Positions 26,201-34,507 of a stretch of DNA of 64,000 nucleotides are shown here, in pieces. Below the pieces are notes generated by a model. The model was not told where the DNA came from, made no database searches, and was given only the letters and a program-made list of their open reading frames with translations. A program made the translations under genes and the position numbers. The DNA is from Diacronema lutheri. Taxonomy: Eukaryota > Haptophyta > Pavlovophyceae > Pavlovales > Pavlovaceae. The stretch is from assembly GCA_019448385.1 (NCBI GenBank), contig JAGTXO010000046.1, positions 62,001-126,000 of the forward strand, in the 5' to 3' direction. Every line of letters starts with the position of its first letter. Position 1 is the first letter of the stretch.

Positions 26201-26632
26201 TGCCATCTGCGCCTCGAACGCGCTCACCGCCTCGAGCGTGCCCGCCGCCTCCGCGTCCGCCTGCGCCGCGTCGGCGCTGGGCTCGGGCAGCTCGTCCTCC
26301 GACCGCCCCTGCCAGAAGCGGAGCGAGTCGAGCAGCTGCGTCTTGCGCAGCGCGGCGCTCTCCGCCTCGAGGAGCACCGCCGAGACCACCCCGAGCGACT
26401 CGTCCCAAAAGTGCTCGATCGCCGCGTCGCGCAGCGGGCCGCTGTGCGCGAGCCCCTCCTGCTCCCTCTCCGCCTTGAGCGCGGCCGCCTTGCGCTGCGC
26501 CGCGCCGGCCGGCGCGCTCACACCGGCCGACTTTCCCAGCAGCCGCGAGATCTCGTCGCTCGCCACGCGCAGCGCGTCGAGCGTGGCCGACACGCGCTCG
26601 TCCTCGGCCGCCTCCGCGAGCGTGGAGTCCAT
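20036..26632 (-). CDS. giant Ala-rich coiled-coil protein with IQ motifs
   Basis: One open frame of 2198 residues. The N-terminal 600 residues are heptad-rich coiled coil (for example QLLDSLRFWQGRSEDELPEP, and LERAVALAEEAAIGRVRAN). Two IQ-like motifs, MRVQAAVRAKRARREAG near residue 777 and VRLQAAARGRLARAVAA near 1464, suggest calmodulin or myosin-light-chain binding. Between them lies an extreme Ala/Pro tract (about 23000-23650) and three 12-residue copies of GAAVDSRPALPE. The C-terminus is Gly/Pro-rich. Composition and architecture recall cytoskeletal or flagellar scaffold proteins, but no orthology is claimed. The start ATG (26632) is followed by MDSTLAEAAEDERVSATLDA and is 44 bp from the divergent CHORD-like gene. 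Undetected in-frame introns are possible because stopless GC-rich frames are common here. Confidence 0.75.
21314..21373 (-). repeat. 30-bp direct repeat, two perfect copies
   Basis: 21314-21343 and 21344-21373 are identical 30-mers in the coiled-coil gene, encoding DPFSAATVAS twice. Perfect identity implies a recent duplication or conversion. Confidence 0.85.
23000..23650 (-). repeat. Ala/Pro-coding minisatellite (15-bp GCGGCGGCGGGCGCG-like unit)
   Basis: About 650 bp of degenerate 9-15 bp units made of GCG, GGC and GGGC on the + strand. They code for Ala-Pro-Ala-Ala repeats in the giant coiled-coil protein. The tract is likely to vary in length between strains. Confidence 0.85.
23889..23996 (-). 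repeat. 36-bp tandem repeat, three copies
   Basis: Units at 23889-23924, 23925-23960 and 23961-23996 (the last diverged at its end) encode GAAVDSRPALPE-like repeats in the coiled-coil protein. Confidence 0.85.
25721..25782 (-). repeat. 12-bp tandem repeat, about five copies
   Basis: Units of GGCGGACACGGG type, the last two slightly changed, encode (APVS)n in the linker after the first coiled coil. Confidence 0.85.
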
Positions 26633-26676
26633 GGCCGTTACAAGTCCCCCGGGCCGTCCGTCAAACTGCGGCCGCG
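26633..26676. promoter_or_regulatory. 44-bp divergent spacer (coiled-coil giant / CHORD-like protein)
   Basis: The start codons at 26632 and 26677 leave 44 bp for both promoters. No TATA box is seen. Confidence 0.45.
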
Positions 26677-26988
26677 ATGGCGGCGAGACCCGAGTGGGTC
26701 GCGGCGCCGGTGGAGAAGGGCGCCGCCCAGCCCACCGCCCCCGGCGTGCTGTGCCGGCGGTGCACGCACTTTTTCGACGCCAAGCACCGAGCCGCGGACG
26801 GCTGCCAGTTCCACCCCGAGAGCTGGAGCGGCGAGACCAAGCAGCGCTGGGCGGCGCCGGGCGAGAACGACGGCGCCTCGGATGTGCACTACTTTTGGAG
26901 CTGTTGCGGCGCGTCGGAGAGGGATGCGCCGGGTTGCAAGCGAGCGGCGCACTGCACCTTCGACGAGGAGGACACGCTCACGTGGTGA
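26677..26988 (+). CDS. small CHORD-like zinc-binding protein
   Basis: A 103-residue single-exon protein. Cys/His residues are spaced as CRRC, GCQFHPESW, FWSCCG, PGC and AAHC, close to the CHORD pattern (C..HPG, W-S-C-C, GC..H) that binds zinc in RAR1/CHP proteins. It has only one such module and no CS domain. The ATG at 26677 is the first in frame and gives a compact protein with the zinc ligands spread over residues about 26-91. The role is unknown; single CHORD-like modules may act in protein folding or signalling. It is convergent with cyclin L, with 66 bp between stop codons. Confidence 0.75.
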   Translation: MAARPEWVAAPVEKGAAQPTAPGVLCRRCTHFFDAKHRAADGCQFHPESWSGETKQRWAAPGENDGASDVHYFWSCCGASERDAPGCKRAAHCTFDEEDTLTW

Positions 26989-27054
26989 GACTCGCGGGGG
27001 GATCGGTGGATTGCCGCCCCGTGACAGGCTACAGGCCGCTTCGTGGAGGCCCCC

Positions 27055-27912
27055 TCATCCTTGGCCGGGCCCGGCCGCCGGCGAAGGCCTTTTCGTTTTG
27101 AGGTCCCGGTACTGCGCCTTTGGGCGGGCGTACAAGTCAGCCATCTGCCCCGACACGCGGTCAACATCTGCGTCGGCCCGCCGCGAGGGGCGCGCGCGCG
27201 TGAGGCGGCCGCAGCGCTTGGCGCGCTCGCTGCGTGCGCGCGCGCCGAGGCGCGCACCGGCCTTGGCCACCTCGAAGACCTCCCACCACGGCGGCTGCGT
27301 GGGCAGCGGGAGCCGGAGCGCGCGCGCCGCCATGCTGATCGCCGCGCAGCAGATCGCCTCGGGCGCGAACCGGAGGCAGAGGTCTGTGCGCGCCGAGTCG
27401 TTGATCACGTTCCACGCCCTCTGCGCGAGCTGCTGCTCGAGCGACGGATCGGGACAGATGAGCCTCACGTAGTTGAGGATAAACTTGTGCGGATGCTCCG
27501 TGTAGAGCAAAAACCCGAGCTCGGTGAGCACCTCCGCCTCGACGCCGACGACGAGCTGCTTCATGCGCAGGTAGCGCTCCGAGTTGAGGTCGAGGGGCTC
27601 GAGCGCGTGCGACCCGTCGTCGCGGTGCTGGAAGAGCGCGTTGAACACGTTGAGCACGTCGCGCACCCGCCGCGGCGACTCCTCCACCTTGGCCGCGAGG
27701 AAGAGCACGCCCATCGCGACGTGCCGCACGTCGTGCCGCGCGAACGAGCGGCGCGCGTAGAAGCGGTGGAAGAGCGTCTGCGCGGTGGCGGCGCAGACCT
27801 GCGGCAGCTCGAGGTGGATCGACGCTTCCTCGATCAGGTCGCAACCGTAGATCCGCTGCTCGACCACCGCCTCCGACTCGTCGTCCTTGCCCTCGTCGTG
27901 GTCGGCCATCAT
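27055..27912 (-). CDS. CCNL: cyclin L-like transcription/splicing cyclin
   Basis: 285 residues from ATG 27912. Two cyclin folds are recognisable: first box CDLIEEASIHLELPQVCAAT and HFARHDVRHVAMG-like helices, with KVEESPRRVRDVLNVFN, the cyclin L/K hallmark; second box with ELGFLLYTEHPHKFILNYV, AWNVINDSARTDLCLRF and AARALRLPLP. This order matches cyclin L1, which partners CDK11 and links transcription to splicing. The usual Arg/Ser-rich tail is replaced by a short Arg/Lys-rich end. The upstream extension of the open frame is antisense to the carotenoid isomerase gene, so the ATG at 27912 is preferred. It is 31 bp from the divergent start codon of that gene. Confidence 0.9.
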   Translation of the reverse strand: MMADHDEGKDDESEAVVEQRIYGCDLIEEASIHLELPQVCAATAQTLFHRFYARRSFARHDVRHVAMGVLFLAAKVEESPRRVRDVLNVFNALFQHRDDGSHALEPLDLNSERYLRMKQLVVGVEAEVLTELGFLLYTEHPHKFILNYVRLICPDPSLEQQLAQRAWNVINDSARTDLCLRFAPEAICCAAISMAARALRLPLPTQPPWWEVFEVAKAGARLGARARSERAKRCGRLTRARPSRRADADVDRVSGQMADLYARPKAQYRDLKTKRPSPAAGPGQG

Positions 27913-27943
27913 CGTGGCCGGGCGAAAAGGGCGCAGAAGGAGA
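27913..27943. promoter_or_regulatory. 31-bp divergent spacer (cyclin L / CrtISO-like)
   Basis: The start codons at 27912 (minus) and 27944 (plus) leave 31 bp. It is A/G-rich on the plus strand (GGCGAAAAGGGCGCAGAAGG) with no TATA box. Confidence 0.45.
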
Positions 27944-29671
27944 ATGGTGAGTTCAACGCTCATCGTGCTCCTCGTCGTCTCGGCGCGCGGCGGCGGGGCG
28001 CACCTCGGCGCGGCGCGCGCGCGGAGGTGCGCCGCGCCGCGCGCCGCGCCACGCGCATCGGAGCGCAGCTGCACGTCCGACGTCGTCGTCATCGGTGCGG
28101 GGCTCGGCGGGCTGTCGTGCGCCGCGCTGCTCGCGAAGTACGGCTACTCGGTGACGGTCGCCGAGGCGCACGACCGACCGGGCGGCGCGGCGCACTCGTT
28201 CTCGCGCGCCACGCGCGCGGGCACCTTCACCTTCGACTCGGGCCCGAGCCTCTTCTCTGGCTGTTCGGCGCCGTCGCTCAACCCGATGCGGCAGGTCCTC
28301 GACGCGACGGGCGCAAGCGCCGACGTCGAGTGGAGGACGTACGACGAGTGGAGCATGTACCTACCCGAGGGGACGATGAAGGTGCGCTCGGGTGACGAGG
28401 CCGCGCTTGGCCGCGAGCTTGGCCGGCTCGGGGGCGCGGCGGCCGCGGCCGACTGGCGCAGGCTCCTCGCTGCCAACCGGCCGCTCGCCGAGCTGATCGG
28501 CGCCGTGCCGCCGATCGCGCTGCGCGCGGATGCGTGGGCGGTGCGGACGGCGGGCGTGCCCTACCTTCCACAGACCAACCCGCTCGCCGGCCTGCAGACG
28601 TTCCTTGCCGGCACATCGCCGTCCGGCGCCTACTCGTCCGTGCTGCGCGCCGCGGCAGTGCCGGCGGACGGGCTCGTTGGCCGGTGGGTCGACTTTCTCG
28701 CCTTCGCGCTGTCGGGCCTCCCCGCGGACGGGACGAGCGCGGCGGCCGTCGCATTCATGATGCGCGAGCTCTTCGCGCCCGCCGCCGTGATGGACTACCC
28801 GGTCGGCGGCGCGCAGGCTGTCGCGGACGCGCTCGTCGGAGCGATCGAGCGGCGCGGTGGCCGCGTACTGCTGCGCGCGCGCGTCGCGGAGGTGCTCGCG
28901 GAGGGCGGCGCGGCCGTCGGCGTGCGCCTCGACGACGGCGCCGAGCTGCGTGCGCGCGTCGCCGTCGTGAGCAACGCAGACGTGTGGCGCACCGCCGCGC
29001 TGCTGCCCGCCGCGCTGCGCGACGGCCGCGCGCGCGACGCGGCGGCGCGCACGCCGCGCACGCGCTCATTCGTGCACCTGCACGTCGGTCTCGACGCGTC
29101 GGGCCTCCCGCCGCCCTCCGAGCTCGGCATTCACCACATCGTCGTCAACTCATGGGAACGGCAAATTGACGCGGAGGATAACGCCCTTTTCGTCTCGATC
29201 CCGTCGGCGCTCGACGGGAGCGCGGCGCCGGCGGGCCACCACGCGGTGCACGCCTACATGCCCGCGACCGAGCCCTACTCGCGCTGGGCGCGCCTCGACC
29301 GCCGCTCCGTCGAGTACGCGGCGCTCAAGGAGGAGCGCGCACGCCCCCTCTGGGACGCGCTCGAGCGGGTCGTGCCCGACGCGCGTGCGCGCGCGGTCTT
29401 CTCGTCGGTGGGCTCGCCGCTCACGCACGAGCGGTACCTCAACGCGGAGGCGGGCAGCTACGGCCCCGGCTGGCGCGCGGGCGAGGCCTCGTTCCCCGGC
29501 CACCGCTCGGCGCTGCTCGCAAACCTGTGGTGCGTCGGCGCGTCCACGTTCCCGGGGATCGGCGTGCCCGCGGTCGCGGGCTCGGCGATGGCGTGCGCAA
29601 ACACGATCGCGCCGGTCGAGCGCCACCTCGCGCTCCTCGACGAGATGCGCGCCGCCGGAACGTTGCGCTGA
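27944..29671 (+). CDS. CRTISO: carotenoid isomerase-like FAD oxidoreductase (CRTISO family), plastid-targeted
   Basis: A single-exon protein of 575 residues. An N-terminal hydrophobic signal (MVSSTLIVLLVVSA) and an Arg/Ala-rich stretch precede the dinucleotide-binding motif VVVIGAGLGGLSCAA (residues 47-61) and ERP-like AEAHDRPGGAAHSF. The FAD-binding C-terminal signature SFPGHRSALLANLWCVGAST-FPGIGVPAVAGSAMA is typical of the CrtISO/phytoene-desaturase superfamily. In plants CRTISO converts poly-cis lycopene to the all-trans form; some algal members are described only as CRTISO-like. The targeting signal fits import across the outer membranes of a complex plastid. The alternative upstream ATG (27887) overlaps cyclin L and would bury the signal peptide. 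Confidence 0.85.
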   Translation: MVSSTLIVLLVVSARGGGAHLGAARARRCAAPRAAPRASERSCTSDVVVIGAGLGGLSCAALLAKYGYSVTVAEAHDRPGGAAHSFSRATRAGTFTFDSGPSLFSGCSAPSLNPMRQVLDATGASADVEWRTYDEWSMYLPEGTMKVRSGDEAALGRELGRLGGAAAAADWRRLLAANRPLAELIGAVPPIALRADAWAVRTAGVPYLPQTNPLAGLQTFLAGTSPSGAYSSVLRAAAVPADGLVGRWVDFLAFALSGLPADGTSAAAVAFMMRELFAPAAVMDYPVGGAQAVADALVGAIERRGGRVLLRARVAEVLAEGGAAVGVRLDDGAELRARVAVVSNADVWRTAALLPAALRDGRARDAAARTPRTRSFVHLHVGLDASGLPPPSELGIHHIVVNSWERQIDAEDNALFVSIPSALDGSAAPAGHHAVHAYMPATEPYSRWARLDRRSVEYAALKEERARPLWDALERVVPDARARAVFSSVGSPLTHERYLNAEAGSYGPGWRAGEASFPGHRSALLANLWCVGASTFPGIGVPAVAGSAMACANTIAPVERHLALLDEMRAAGTLR

Positions 29672-29729
29672 CACCATCCCTGTCTCTGAACGTTCTTGGT
29701 AGTCAGGGTCTAGGGAGATGAGAACGTTC
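29657..29729. promoter_or_regulatory. three GAACGTT words, two as GAAnnTTC palindromes (possible heat-shock element)
   Basis: GAACGTTC occurs at 29688-29695 and 29722-29729, and a GAACGTTG at about 29658 in the last codons of the upstream gene. GAAnnTTC is the core of heat-shock elements, but the full element needs adjacent alternating units, and here the copies are about 30 bp apart. They lie 110-150 bp upstream of the Cys-rich gene. Confidence 0.3.
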
Positions 29730-29839
29730 CAGCCGCGTACAACGGTATAGCAGTTTGGGGCACCGGCGCTTCCTCGTTGCGCCGCCGAAATCTGCAACTC
29801 GGGTAATCTCAACGAAGTCGTCGACCGCCAGCCTGCATC

Positions 29840-30410
29840 ATGGGCGGCGACTCGATCAACGAGAGCGGACTGCTCATGTGCTCCGGCTGCATTCTGTGCA
29901 ACACGTCCATCTACACCGACTTCCCCGCGTGCATCGGCTGGAGCGGCAAGTTCAAGGTCCTCTGCCTCGAGGGTGCGTTCTGCCTCAAGCTCGGCACGCC
30001 GACGATGAAGTGCATTTGCTGCGATCTCTCGATCTCCAAGGGTGCGCGGCGCGCGCGCACGCGTAGCGTGGAGCACATCAGCGCGGCGCGCGACCGACAC
30101 GTGCCGCGCGCGCCCGTCAGCCAGTCGTGCGCCGCTCCGCGCCGCGCGCCGCGCGACACGTGCGCGTGCCGCGTGCGCTAGCCGGCCGCTCGGACTCCCG
30201 CGCACACGCGATCGCTGCTTACCGCGCGCGTCGCCCGGCCTCGCAGACCTACTCAACCCAATCTGGAAGACGCAGTGCCAGCAATGCTGCATCGTGAACG
30301 CGTGCGCCATCCCGCCAGACAGCGAGGTGCCTGCCACCCTGGGCATGTGCTTCATTTTTGTGTATCCGTCGATCGGCGTGTGCAAGACGCAGGGCATGCT
30401 CCGAAAATAG
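29840..30410 (+). CDS. small Cys-rich protein of unknown function
   Basis: Exons 29840-30041 and 30247-30410 give 121 residues. The intron (30042-30246) has donor GTGCGCGG and acceptor CTCGCAG, phase 1. The product has many Cys residues in pairs and short spacings (CSGCILCNTS, MKCICCDL, QCQQCCIVNAC), with hydrophobic stretches and no signal peptide. It may be membrane-associated, like PLAC8-type Cys-rich proteins, but it lacks their recognisable repeats. Translation and codon use look genuine in both exons (Lys codons AAG, few low-complexity runs). Confidence 0.7.
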
Positions 30411-30616
30411 GCGGCGCGCTACGGGCGCGGTGCGCGCGCTTCAGGTAGCAGGGCCTGGGCACTGTCCGAAGCTGTCGACCTCACGCTCAGTCTTCGCATT
30501 CCATCACGCGCTGCCAGCGCGCACGGCGCGACCCAGCCACGCGAGACGAGCGCGCTCGCCGCGCGACAATGGCGCATCCCCCGTGTGGGCACGGCTCGTC
30601 GGCACGCGCGGCGCGC

Positions 30617-32915
30617 TCACTTCTTGCGCTTGCCCGCCATGTCTGGGTTCTTAAGCATGCGCACGTTGAGGGGCGTCACCTCAACGAGCTCGTCCTCCTG
30701 AATGTATTCGATGCACGAGTCAAGCGAGAACTCGACCTTCGGCACAACGCCGTCGTCCTTGTCCTTGCCTGCGGCGCGGAGGCGCGCGCGCGCGCGATGG
30801 CGAAGGCGCCGAAACGGTCGGCGCGAGAGCGCGCGCATGCGATGGGCGGCGCGTGCGGCGCGCGGGCCGACGGTGCGCGCGCGGCCGCGCGGCCAGCGCA
30901 CCGGCGGAGCGCATGTTTGTGAGCTGCTTGGTTTTGCACACGTTGATCGCGAGGTCGCCCGCCCGCTGATGGATCCCGACGATCATATCCTGCGCGCACA
31001 AAGTGGGCGGGCGGGGAGGGTCGACAGAAGGAGGTCAGGGGGGCGACCCGCGCCGGCCGAGCGGAGCGAACGCGTGCGGCGGGCGCGGCGAGCTGCCGCC
31101 GCGCGAGCGTCCCGCGCGCGCGCGCGCCAGCCTCGGCGCGCTCGCCTTGTAGACCTCGGTCTTCGGCGCGATGAGCAACCTGCCGCGGTCCTGCGCGCCG
31201 ATGATGCCGAACGGCGACGCGGTGCCCGCCTCGAAGGCGAGGAGCGAGCCCTGCTCCTTGGTCTCGATCGCGCCGACGTACGGCTTGAACGAGTCGAACT
31301 GCGTGTCCATCACCATCTCGCCGCGCGTCGCGGTGAGCAAGATGTTGCGCAGCCCGATCAGAGCGCGCGTGGCGATCACGTACTCGATCGTCGTCGAGCC
31401 GCGCCCGTCGGCCGTGTCGACCGCGTTGAGGTTGAGCATGTCGCCCTTGCGCCGGTTGAGCGCATCGATGCAGCTGCCCGCGCAGTCGGACGGCACCGTC
31501 ACCTCCACCTTCTCGAAGGGCTCGCACTTGACGCCGTCGATGTTCTTGATGATCACGGTCGGCGGGCCGATGAAGAGCTCAAAGCCCTCGCGCCGCATCG
31601 ACTCGACGAGCACAGAGAGGTGCAGCTGGCCGCGACCCGACACCTCGTACGTGTCGGCATTGTCCGTCTCGGCCACGCGCAGCGCCACATTCCGGTCGAG
31701 CTCCTTCATCAACCGGTCGCGGATCACGCGCGACGTGAGCAGCTTGCCCTCGCGCCCCGCCATTGGCGACTTGTTGACGCCAAAGGTCATGCGCACCGTC
31801 GGCTCCTCGATGGCGATCGGCTCGAGCGGGACGGGCGTGTCCGGGTCGGTGACCGTGTCGCCGATCCGGATGTCGTCGAAGCCGGCGACGACGACGATCT
31901 CGCCCGCGAGCGCCTCCTGCACCGACCTGCGGCCGAGCGCGTCGAAGACGAAGAGCTCGGCGATGCGCGTCTTCTTGCTGGGCTCCTCATTGGGCCGCGC
32001 GAGCACGGCCTGCGTGCCCGAGACGATCTTGCCCTGCGTGATGCGGCCGATGCCGAGCTTGCCCTTGAAGTCGTCGTAGTCGATGTTCGCAATGAGCAGC
32101 TGCAGCGGCTGCTCGAGCGTCTTGGTCTCCACCTTTGGCGCCGGCACGTGCTCGAGCACCGCGTCGAGCAGCGGGCCCATCCCCTCCTCGAGCTGATCGA
32201 ACGCGTGGCCCGAGACGCCCTGCAGCGCGGAGGTGTACACGACGCGGAAGTCGCACTGCTCGTCCGTCGCACCCAGCTCGACGAACAGATCGAACGTCTT
32301 GTCGACGACGTACTCGGGACGCGCGGACGGACGGTCGCACTTGTTGATGACCACGACGACCGCGTGGCCCTGGTCGAGCGCCTTGCGCAGGACAAAGCGC
32401 GTCTGCGGCTTGGGGCCGTCGACCGAATCGACGACGAGCAACACACCGTCAACCATCTTCATGATCCGCTCCACCTCGCCGCCAAAGTCGGCGTGGCCCG
32501 GCGTGTCGACGCAGTTGACCTTTGCGCCCTTCCACGTGACCGCCGCGTTCTTCGCGAGGATCGTGATGCCGCGCTCGCGCTCCTGGTCGTTGGAGTCCAT
32601 GACGCGGCCGACGTCCTGGTCGACACCCGCCGCCTCAAAACCCTTGGCAAGCTCCTGCTCGTTCATCGACATCTTGAGCACCGCGTCCATGAGCGTCGTC
32701 TTGCCGTGGTCGACGTGCGCGATGATCGCAATGTTGCGGATCATCTCCGCCGTGGCGGGCGCATCGAGCGTGGCCGCCATGCGCGGCGCGACGGCGACAC
32801 GCGAACTCGCACGCCCCGGCGCAGCGACGCGGCTCCGGACCGCCGCGCTCCGCGCGCCCAGCGCGCCCGTGAGCGCGACCGCCCACAGGATGAGCGCTGC
32901 ACGACGTGCCATCAT
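30617..32915 (-). CDS. TYPA: TypA/BipA translational GTPase, plastid-targeted
   Basis: Three exons: 31146-32915, 30902-30989 and 30617-30768 (669 residues). A signal-like N-terminus (RRAALILWAVALTGALGARS) and a transit region precede the G domain: AHVDHGKTTLMDAV (G1), GITI, DTPGHADFGGEVER (G3) and NKCD (G4). The EF-G-like domains and BipA C-terminal block follow, with YIQEDELVEVTPLNVRMLK near the end. Intron 1 (30990-31145) must use a GC donor, AAG|GCGAGC, to join EVYK to DMIVG as in BipA. Intron 2 (30769-30901) has donor GTGCGCTGG. TypA acts on ribosomes under stress; here probably on plastid ribosomes. It is head-to-head with the 7TM receptor (110 bp). Confidence 0.93.
30990..31145 (-). other. 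GC-AG intron of TypA (donor GCGAGCGCGCC)
   Basis: The only placement that keeps the BipA block EVYxxMIVG intact begins with GC, not GT. The same 11-base donor word opens the XRN2 intron at 42447-42590. No GT donor in the correct phase exists nearby. Confidence 0.75.
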
Positions 32916-33025
32916 TGCTCGATTCCCCGCAAGACTTTCTCCCTGCTTCTCAAACTTCTACGTAAAGGGCCCTACCGATTTCAAAAGGGGCGAGACTTGT
33001 AGCACCGCCACCCAAAACACCTGTT
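32916..33025. promoter_or_regulatory. 110-bp divergent promoter (TypA / 7TM receptor)
   Basis: A less GC-rich spacer with pyrimidine-rich stretches (CTTTCTCCCTGCTTCTC) and no TATA box. It is one of the longer shared promoters in the window. Confidence 0.4.
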
Positions 33026-34248
33026 ATGGCTCCGCCGAGCGCCGAGCTGGCGGCGGGCGCCGAGCTGGCGGCGGCGGCGGTGCACCCTTTCGTCAAGACG
33101 GTGAGAAGTCGCTTTGGCTTCACCGTCGAGGAGGAGCTGCGGCTGCGCTACCTCGTCGTCGGCTCGGCGACGCTCTCGCTCTTTGGCGCGTCGGTGATCA
33201 TCTACTCGGCGGTGCGCTTCAAGGAGCTCTCGCGCCGCTTCTTCGCGATCCGGCTCATCTTCTTCTTGTCGGTGACCGACCTGCTCGCCTCGGTGTTCAA
33301 CGTGCTTGGCGCCTTCGTCGACGTGCACACCGTCCTCATCACGGAGACGTCCACGCTCTGCTACGTGCAGGCGCTCGGGTTGCTCTACTTCAACCTCGCG
33401 TCGATCACGTGGACGTCGTGCTTCGCCTTCACGCTGTACCGCGACGTGGTGCCGTCGTACAGGCGGTTCGCGCTGCGCAAGTACGAGGTCTATTTCCACG
33501 CGCTCTGCTGGCCGCTCCCTGGCGTGCTTTCGCTTGTCTGCTGGCGGCTCAAGCTGCTCGGCGACGCGGGTGAGCGGCGCGCGCGCACAGCGTGCGCGTG
33601 CGCCGCGCCGCGCCGGCTGAGGCGGTGCCCCGCCGCGCCGCGCCGCGCCGCGCCGCACCGCGCGCAGGCTCGTGGTGCGCGATCCGCTCGTCGCACGCGC
33701 GCGAGTACCTCCTCGTCTTCTACTTGCCGCTCGTGCTCGCGTTTGGCTTCAATGTGGGCACCTACGCGCTCGTGTGGTGGGGCTCGCGCGAGCGGCGCGT
33801 GACGCGCACGACGAGCCTGTATCTGCTCGCCTTCGCCTTCGTGTGGCTGCCCTCGCTCACCAAGGCGATCAAGGTCTACTTCTTCGACCTGCACGCCGGA
33901 TTCGCGCTCGCGGCCGCCGAGGCGATCTGCATGCCGCTGCAGGGCGCGCTCAACGCGGCGGTGTACGGCTGGAGCCTGCCGTCGATCCGCGACTTTTACA
34001 AGTCGCTCTTCCTCGGCTACGAGTCGCTCGACGCGCGGCGCGGGCCTGTGCGCAGCCACTCGTCGAGCCGGTCGCCGTCGAGTCGGCACGACGACGAGAG
34101 CACGCCGCCCGCGCCCGTCGCCGAGAGCCCGCCGCTCGACGCGGAGCAGCCGGGCGCGTTCGCCGCCGAGCTTGAGGCGGAGAAGGCCGGCACGCCCGGC
34201 AGGGCATCCGACCCGAAACGGGCGCCCCTGCTCGCGCGGCGCGGATGA
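33026..34248 (+). CDS. seven-helix receptor, cAMP-receptor-like (class E GPCR type)
   Basis: Exons 33026-33569 and 33668-34248 (374 residues). Hydrophobic helices are visible from YLVVGSATLSLFGASVIIYS to the last, AAAEAICMPLQGALNAAVYG, with FFAIRLIFFLSVTDLLASVF as the second. The intron (98 bp, donor GTGAGC, phase 1) splits extracellular loop 2; the joined GSWCAIR and following EYLLVFYLPLVLAF fit the Dictyostelium cAMP-receptor pattern. The conserved disulfide Cys residues (in LCYVQALGLL and WC) are present. The cytoplasmic tail is Ser/Arg-rich (RSHSSSRSPSSRHDD), a likely phosphorylation target. The ligand is unknown. Confidence 0.75.
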
Positions 34249-34341
34249 CCTTGGCAGGTGCGCGCCGAGCCCGATGTGGATGACGGTGCGAAATGCGAAT
34301 GTTGAAATGAGCCGGTTTTTTATACTAACGACGCTTCCGAC

Positions 34342-34371
34342 GGGTCAGGAAGTGCGGGGTCAGGAAGTGCG
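34342..34371 (+). repeat. 15-bp direct tandem repeat upstream of Pro-rich gene
   Basis: GGGTCAGGAAGTGCG occurs twice in a row, about 140 bp upstream of the ATG at 34508. A TATA-like TTTTTATACT lies at about 34316. The repeat may be a promoter element. Confidence 0.5.
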
Positions 34372-34507
34372 CAGCGAGGCGCCAGGCGAAGCAGGCCCAA
34401 AGGCCCACACGCGCCTAGCCGCCGCGCCGCCGCCCGGCGCCTACTTGCAAGAAAAAAAGCTGTTGGCCCCAACAGTTCGCGCCCAGGAAAATGGCTCTCT
34501 GGATGCC

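Noticed and set aside
30702-33002. 766-codon plus-strand frame opposite TypA
   Set aside because: Antisense to a fully conserved GTPase; its residues are Arg/Ala/His-rich and carry no domain.
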